This document shows positions 35,485-39,501 of a stretch of DNA of 39,501 nt, one piece after another. Positions within the stretch are counted from its first letter, which is position 1, and each line of letters begins with the position of its first letter. The stretch is taken from the NCBI GenBank assembly GCA_017474385.1, contig JAFVHU010000157.1, forward strand, positions 1 through 39,501. Reading direction: 5' to 3'. The DNA comes from Afipia sp. (GTDB lineage: Bacteria > Pseudomonadota > Alphaproteobacteria > Rhizobiales > Xanthobacteraceae). The translations under genes were made by a program, and so were the position numbers. The notes under the pieces are model-generated. The model did not search any database. It was not told the DNA's origin and saw only the letters and a list, made by a program, of their open reading frames with translations.

Positions 35485-35510
35485 CTCGGCTCTGATTGAT
35501 CAGAACCGAG
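35485..35510 (+). promoter_or_regulatory. Palindrome/hairpin in the leader of the DUF2846-like lipoprotein gene
   Basis: CTCGG-C-TCTGAT pairs with ATCAGA-A-CCGAG around a TG centre, ending 28 bp before the ATG. Either an operator or an RNA hairpin in the 5' leader. Confidence 0.5.
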
Positions 35511-35538
35511 AAAGCTCAAGGGCGGCATTGGGGGAACG

Positions 35539-36063
35539 ATGAGTTTGCGCGGGGCTGTGTTGCTGGTTGTTTTGGTCTGCTTGTCTGGCTGCGTAACCGA
35601 GCGAAGCGGTGTTGATTTTAACGCAATGTCCCAAAAGATTGGTCCACCGAAAGCGGGGTACGCGCGGATCGTTGTTTTTCGTGAGAAGGCATATGCCGGC
35701 ATCATCGATCAGGGCTGGGATGTGAAGCTCGACGGAGCACCTTTGACGGACTTGAAGACAGGCACCTACGTCTATGTCGATCGCCCCGCCGGTCGCCACC
35801 AACTCTCGGCTACGGAGAGTTTGTTCCCGGGCGTGAGCCAGCGGGATTTTGTCGCTGAGTCTGGCCGAACTTACTTTTTCCTCGGAAGACAGAGTGAGCG
35901 GTCAAAGACCCTTAACTCGATGGCAGCTGTCGGCGGCCTTGCGGGCGCGGTTGTTGCGGCTGCGGCTACCTCTGGTAACGAAAATCCTGGACCGCTCGAT
36001 TTCTTTCCCATGGACGAGGCGGCTGCGAGAAACGCAATGGCGGATCTTCGGCTCGCGCCGTAG
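35539..36063 (+). CDS. Lipoprotein with a DUF2846-like domain
   Basis: Predicted lipoprotein of 174 residues. The signal MSLRGAVLLVVLVCLSGC ends in a lipobox (LSGC, Cys18). The central part has the strand-rich pattern of DUF2846: ARIVVFREKAYAG, DVKLDGAPLTDLKTGTYVYVDRPAGRHQL and the GRTYFFLGRQ strand. A hydrophobic GGLAGAVVAAAATS stretch and a DEAAARNAMADLR helix follow. Function unknown; such domains are thought to resemble PEGA-like surface modules. GGGGGA stands just before the start. It follows the hppA terminator and has its own leader. Confidence 0.85.
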   Translation: MSLRGAVLLVVLVCLSGCVTERSGVDFNAMSQKIGPPKAGYARIVVFREKAYAGIIDQGWDVKLDGAPLTDLKTGTYVYVDRPAGRHQLSATESLFPGVSQRDFVAESGRTYFFLGRQSERSKTLNSMAAVGGLAGAVVAAAATSGNENPGPLDFFPMDEAAARNAMADLRLAP

Positions 36064-36200
36064 CGGGCGGGACTTGCCCAGGTGATTGTTGCGATTTGAT
36101 GACAGGTGGGATCGTTATCCCCGCTGAAAATTTTTCAAACGGTTGGGAAACCAACACTTCTTTGTGCGTTGTTACTCGTTCCACCACGGGAGGCGAACGC

Positions 36201-36353
36201 ATGGCAGCCGACGATGGAGACCCGTTCGAGCAGGGGAAGCTCGCACGATTCAACAATGAGCCGCACGACAATCCTTATCCGGAAGATACCGAGCAGCATC
36301 AGCGCTGGGAGGCGGGCTACAGGTTTGTAGAGCAGGGACTGATGTCAGTCTGA
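36201..36353 (+). CDS. RMF-like small protein
   Basis: A 50-residue product, MAADDGDPFEQGKLARFNNE..., with the pattern of ribosome modulation factor relatives: F/Y-E-Q-G near the start, DNPYPEDTEQHQRWEAGYRF, i.e. NPY followed by W..GY. RMF dimerises and silences 70S ribosomes in stationary phase in gammaproteobacteria; the alphaproteobacterial relatives are poorly studied, and the small CrpP proteins share the motif. Start supported by GGAGG at 36188-36192. The frame is open to 36096, but the additional residues look non-coding. A terminator follows at once. Confidence 0.7.
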   Translation: MAADDGDPFEQGKLARFNNEPHDNPYPEDTEQHQRWEAGYRFVEQGLMSV

Positions 36354-36374
36354 TCCTTCGCGTTGAAACGAGAT

Positions 36375-36398
36375 ACGGCCGCCTTTGAGGGCGGCCGT
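36375..36398. terminator. Terminator between the RMF-like gene and the tctC-like gene
   Basis: ACGGCCGCC / GGCGGCCGT stem of 9 bp with a short TTTGAG loop, followed by TTGCTTTG on the plus strand. It lies between convergent genes and may serve both. Confidence 0.75.
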
Positions 36399-36421
36399 TT
36401 GCTTTGAGGCGTTACCCGACG

Positions 36422-37423
36422 TCAGTTGACGTCCATCTTGAGGCCTTCCTTGTTGATGATGCCCGCGAACTTCTTGATCTCGGCATCGACAAAGGCGGCG
36501 TATTGCTCGGGCGTTCCGTAATCGGGCACCGCGCCCATCGCCGCGATGTTCCTCTTGATGTCGTCACGTTCCAGCATCTTCTTGATCTCTGCATTGTACG
36601 CATCGACGATGGGCCGCGGCGTTCCGGCCTGCATGAACATTCCGAACCAGGACGAGATGTCGAAGTTGACGAGTTCCGGCGCGCTTTCGCGCATGGTCGG
36701 GATGTTGGGCGCCTTGAAACTGCGCTCCGGCGTCGTCACGGCCAGAGCGATGAGCTTTCCATCCTCGGTCTGCGGCAGGGACGGATAAAGATTGTCGAAC
36801 AGGATCGCCACGTCTCCGCCGAGCGCTCCCGTTAATGCCGGACCGGCGCCGCGGAACGGGATGTGCGTCATCTTCACGCCGGTCAATTGCATGAACCAGA
36901 CGGCCGTGAGGTGCGGGCTTTGTCCGACCCCCGACGTCCCGTAGTTCAGCTTGTCCGGATTGGCCTTGAGGTAGGTGATCAGTTCCTTGATCGACTTGAT
37001 CCCGCTCGAGGGATGCGCCGACACGATATTGGGAATCCGGATCGCGTTGCTGACCGGCTGTAACTGATCGGCTTTGTAGGGCAGGGACCGGAAGATACTG
37101 AACGCCACCGCGTTCGGCCCTGGATTGCCCACGAGGATCGTGTTGCCGTCCGGCTTCTGCTGCACGTAATACGCAGTGCCGATGGTGCCGCCGCCGCCGG
37201 ATTTGTTCTCGACGACCGCCGATATGCCCCATGCCTGCTGCAAGTGTTGCGCGAGGTAGCGGCCGATCACGTCCGTGCTGCCGCCGGGAGCCGCCGGCAC
37301 GATAATCCGCACCGTATCGGTAGGACGCCACTCAGCGGCTTTCGCCGGGCGTGGCCAGAGCGGACTCGTGGAGAGTGCCGCGGCGCCTGACAGCACGGCG
37401 CGGCGGGACAGTGAATGCGTCAT
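36422..37423 (-). CDS. TctC/Bug-family periplasmic solute-binding protein
   Basis: Extracytoplasmic receptor of the Bug type used by tripartite tricarboxylate transporters to bind carboxylates and related metabolites. The 333-residue product starts with a twin-arginine-like signal, SLSRRAVLSGAAALS, ending about AKA-AE. The mature part shows VRIIVPAAPGGSTDVIGRYLA, VVENKSGGGGTIG, HIPFRGAGPALTGALGGDVAILFDN and the PNIPTMRES motif. GGGAGG before the ATG fixes the start at 37423. No tctA/tctB gene is near, so it is an orphan binding protein, common in this group. The ligand is unknown. Confidence 0.9.
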   Translation of the reverse strand: MTHSLSRRAVLSGAAALSTSPLWPRPAKAAEWRPTDTVRIIVPAAPGGSTDVIGRYLAQHLQQAWGISAVVENKSGGGGTIGTAYYVQQKPDGNTILVGNPGPNAVAFSIFRSLPYKADQLQPVSNAIRIPNIVSAHPSSGIKSIKELITYLKANPDKLNYGTSGVGQSPHLTAVWFMQLTGVKMTHIPFRGAGPALTGALGGDVAILFDNLYPSLPQTEDGKLIALAVTTPERSFKAPNIPTMRESAPELVNFDISSWFGMFMQAGTPRPIVDAYNAEIKKMLERDDIKRNIAAMGAVPDYGTPEQYAAFVDAEIKKFAGIINKEGLKMDVN

Positions 37424-37574
37424 TGGTATCCTCCCAGCTACATCTCGTTTTCGAGATATTGTTGGAAAGAAACGTAGCGGGCGGGTTTGGGGGCGGCAAG
37501 CGCGACCGCGATCCCATGCGGCCGGGACATTCCGCATGACGGAACGCCCTTAGCCGCGCTGGTGCGTGATCAGA

Positions 37575-38051
37575 TCAGCGCGGGCTCAGCAGCTTGAAGA
37601 TCGGTGTCAGGTAACTCATTTCCTGACCGCTGGTCGGCGTGGTGCGGCTGATGAAATCGAAGATCTTGCCGTCCTGGAGTCCGTAGTTCGCGACGCGCTG
37701 GACCGTCCGATTCTTGTCGAAGTAGATCGCGATCACGCGCTGGTCGACGACGCTCTGCTGCATGAACGCGACTTTGCGCTCGGAGCGTTGGGAGATGTAG
37801 TAGAAAACTTCGCCGCTCAGGGTAGCGACGGTGGACGGCGTTCCCATCACGATCAGAACCTGATCCTGGCTGGCGCCGATCGGAATTTGTTCAAGCGCGC
37901 CGGGAGGCAGAATGTAGCCCTTCTGGAACTGCTCGCCGGTACAGGCGGCCAAAGTGGCGCCAACGAGCATCATCGCCGCCGCCATGCGCAAGCGGGTCGC
38001 GAAGCGTCGCGCTCCGGCAATCTGGGGACCGGGCTGTCTGGAAACGGTCAT
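37575..38051 (-). CDS. bamE: Outer-membrane assembly lipoprotein BamE
   Basis: Part of the BAM complex that inserts beta-barrel proteins in the outer membrane. The product (158 residues from ATG 38051) has a long basic start, a hydrophobic core MAAAMMLVGATLAAC with the acylated Cys at about 37, and the SmpA/OmlA domain: IPIGASQDQVLIVMGTPSTVATLSGEVFYYIS..., then RVIAIYFDKNRTVQRVANYGLQDGKIFDFI. GGAAGG upstream supports this start, though 38051 is some distance away; ATG 37985 is a shorter alternative. It is divergent from the cytochrome bc1 chaperone gene, with 133 bp between the starts, the usual arrangement in this lineage. Confidence 0.92.
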   Translation of the reverse strand: MTVSRQPGPQIAGARRFATRLRMAAAMMLVGATLAACTGEQFQKGYILPPGALEQIPIGASQDQVLIVMGTPSTVATLSGEVFYYISQRSERKVAFMQQSVVDQRVIAIYFDKNRTVQRVANYGLQDGKIFDFISRTTPTSGQEMSYLTPIFKLLSPR

Positions 38052-38184
38052 GCTCGCGTGGCCTTCCTTCTTGCCTCTTGCATCAGCTTGAGCGTTGACG
38101 TACCGGGCAGAGCTTCCGATTTCAACATACCGGAGGCCGACTGGGCGATCAGGAATCGCCGCCGGCTTCGACGTGGAACCGAAA

Positions 38185-38739
38185 ATGCTTTGGCCGTTCA
38201 ATCGCTTCAGGAACCCCACCGTCCCGCGCGGCACCATTGAAGCCATCTATGGCATGATCGTGGCGCAAGCGCGAGAACCGGCGTTTTACACGGACCTCGG
38301 CGTCCGAGACACGGTTAATGGCCGATTCGACATGCTGATCCTGCACCTGTGGCTGGTGCTGCGCCGGTTACAGCCGGTCGAGGGCGGAAGCGTTCTGTCC
38401 CAGGCGCTTTTCGACCATTTCTGCGCTGACATGGACGACAACCTGCGTGAAATGGGGGTGGGAGACCTGACCGTCCCGAAGCGAATGCAGGCGTTTGGCG
38501 AGGCATTCTACGGGCGTTCGACGGCTTACGATCTGGCCTTCGAGGCGGGCGAGGCGGAATTGGCGCAGGCGCTGTCCAAGAATGTCCTCAACGGAGAGGC
38601 CCTCGATAGCGCGAAGGCGCTCGCGGGCTATGTCCGCGATGTCAGCGCCGGTCTGGCGGCCTTGGACGGTGCGGCTGTTCGCACAGGGGCGTGGACATTT
38701 CCAAAGGTTGAAGCTGATCTGCTGCGAGCCGCGCCATGA
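38185..38739 (+). CDS. Ubiquinol-cytochrome c chaperone (Cbp3/UQCC1 family)
   Basis: Assembly factor for the cytochrome bc1 complex; relatives assist cytochrome b maturation in mitochondria and alphaproteobacteria. The 184-residue product begins MLWPFNRFRNP and contains IEAIYGMIVAQAREPAFYTDLGVRDTVNGRFDMLILHLWLVLRRL, then DHFCADMDDNLREMGVGDLTVPKRM and FGEAFYGRSTAYDLAF, the signature of the family. ATG 38185 is preceded by TGGA. Its stop overlaps the next gene start (ATGA), so the pair is probably co-translated. Confidence 0.92.
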   Translation: MLWPFNRFRNPTVPRGTIEAIYGMIVAQAREPAFYTDLGVRDTVNGRFDMLILHLWLVLRRLQPVEGGSVLSQALFDHFCADMDDNLREMGVGDLTVPKRMQAFGEAFYGRSTAYDLAFEAGEAELAQALSKNVLNGEALDSAKALAGYVRDVSAGLAALDGAAVRTGAWTFPKVEADLLRAAP

Positions 38740-39323
38740 GCAAGGGTCAAATGACTGATAGCGATCTCCCCTGGAGCTTCCCGATAATGGTCACCCAGTT
38801 GCCTGAAGCGGGACTGCATCAGGTTCTGGAAGCCAATGCAGCTCAGCGCGATCTGATCGCAAGGGTAGCCGGCGTGAATGCGGTGCTGCGCGCCACTGCG
38901 TCATTCGATGTCGTGCCTGAAACCGAAGGCCGGGTGAGCGTCACCGGCAAGGTCACGGGCCGGGTCGAACAGACGTGTGTGGTTTCGCTCGATCCTGTCG
39001 AGAACGACATCGACGAAGAGCTTGCGGTTGTTTTCGCACCACCCTCGCAAATCCCCGTCAGCGCAAAGTCGGTTCAGAAGGAGGAGGGGGCTGACGCCGA
39101 GATTCCCGATCTGCCCGAGCCCATCGTCCATGGCGCGATCGACCTTGGCAAACTGGCAACGGAATTCCTTGTTCTGGGAATAGATCCCTATCCGCGCAAG
39201 CCGGGGGTGGCGTTCGTGCCGCCCGAAACGCCGGAGGACCCCGAGGAGCATCCCTTTGCAGCCCTGAAGGCGCTCAAGGACAAGCCGGGCGGCCCTCAAG
39301 GCAAAAAACCCAAGGGAAAATGA
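38736..39323 (+). CDS. DUF177 (YceD) family protein
   Basis: The 195-residue product belongs to the YceD/DUF177 family, linked in other bacteria to 23S rRNA level and often next to rpmF-plsX-fabH. It has RASFDVVPETEGRVSVTGKVTGRVEQTCVVSLDPVENDIDEEL, the core strand pattern of the family, and LATEFLVLGIDPYPRKPGVAF. The Lys/Pro-rich tail KDKPGGPQGKKPKGK is probably disordered. It overlaps the chaperone gene by 4 bp. The expected downstream gene plsX is not seen within the window. Confidence 0.9.
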   Translation: MSKGQMTDSDLPWSFPIMVTQLPEAGLHQVLEANAAQRDLIARVAGVNAVLRATASFDVVPETEGRVSVTGKVTGRVEQTCVVSLDPVENDIDEELAVVFAPPSQIPVSAKSVQKEEGADAEIPDLPEPIVHGAIDLGKLATEFLVLGIDPYPRKPGVAFVPPETPEDPEEHPFAALKALKDKPGGPQGKKPKGK

Positions 39324-39501
39324 CGCGGCTGCCGGGAGCGCTTGACCGAACCTGCGGCCGGGGTCAAGCCGTTGTATCGCACCACAAAAACGCTATTGTC
39401 GCTGCCCGGCTGGGGCTGCGCTGTTTTTGGCGAAGACCTCCGCCTACCGCTGTCGCAACGATGGCTTTCAGCTCGCGGCCAGTTGCTTCGAGGCCGCAAC
39501 G
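39324..39501. other. Window end, no confirmed gene
   Basis: 178 bp with no supported gene. CTTGACC (39341-39347) pairs with GGTCAAG (39362-39368), a possible weak terminator or palindrome after the DUF177 gene. An ATG at 39461 opens a frame to the window edge, but its start (MAFSSRPVASRPQ) does not look like PlsX, so I leave it uncalled. Confidence 0.5.

Noticed and set aside
39461-39501. Start of plsX at the window end
   Set aside because: The frame MAFSSRPVASRPQ does not match the conserved PlsX N-terminus, so gene identity cannot be supported.

Overview
The window is a stretch of chromosome from an alphaproteobacterium of the Hyphomicrobiales, most likely the Nitrobacteraceae (Bradyrhizobium, Afipia, Rhodopseudomonas, Nitrobacter group). 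The support is the gene order rpoZ-rsh-pdxJ-acpS-lepB-rnc-era-recO, the hemB-DUF6163-ldtR-glyA-nrdR-ribD order, a HemB with the magnesium-type aspartate site, GC-rich coding sequence, and intergenic palindromes of kinds I recall as common in that family. I could not run a database search, so the genus is open.

Layout. 1-8417 is a core rightward block: the end of rpoZ, then rsh (ppGpp), pdxJ (vitamin B6), acpS (acyl carrier protein activation), lepB, rnc, era, a small membrane protein, recO, and a small low-GC membrane protein. 8533-14678 holds a secreted tyrosine-rich peptide (minus strand), parC, a trmO-like gene, a lipoprotein gene that looks split by a frameshift, a RidA-like gene and a divergent mntH with a strong palindrome in front of it. 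14740-18122 carries an orphan chemoreceptor and a divergent hxlR/azoR pair. 18191-22311 holds bpt, an RDD membrane protein, hemB, a DUF6163 membrane protein and ldtR.

22312-24596, between ldtR and glyA, is the accessory part. A perfect 45-bp direct repeat, each copy followed by a terminator-like hairpin, brackets about 1.4 kb. That segment carries a 40-residue single-span membrane peptide gene abutting end to end with a low-GC gene for an unrecognised 219-residue membrane protein. The region is also rich in GANTC (CcrM) sites and short perfect palindromes. It is the best candidate for something undescribed, but the sequence alone does not give its function.

24597-33005 is a second core block: glyA, nrdR, ribD, ribE, then a TetR regulator and an acyl-CoA synthetase that separate ribE from ribH, then ribH, nusB and thiL. 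33239-35359 is hppA (potassium-independent proton pyrophosphatase) with a clear terminator. The right end has a DUF2846-like lipoprotein, an RMF-like small protein, a TctC-type solute-binding protein, and bamE divergent from a ubiquinol-cytochrome c chaperone gene and a DUF177 (YceD) gene.

A recurring theme is palindromic repeats placed inside conserved gene strings. One supplies the pdxJ stop codon and another the only Shine-Dalgarno-like sequence of acpS; one contains the ribD stop codon; one lies just before ribH; one fills the parC-trmO gap.
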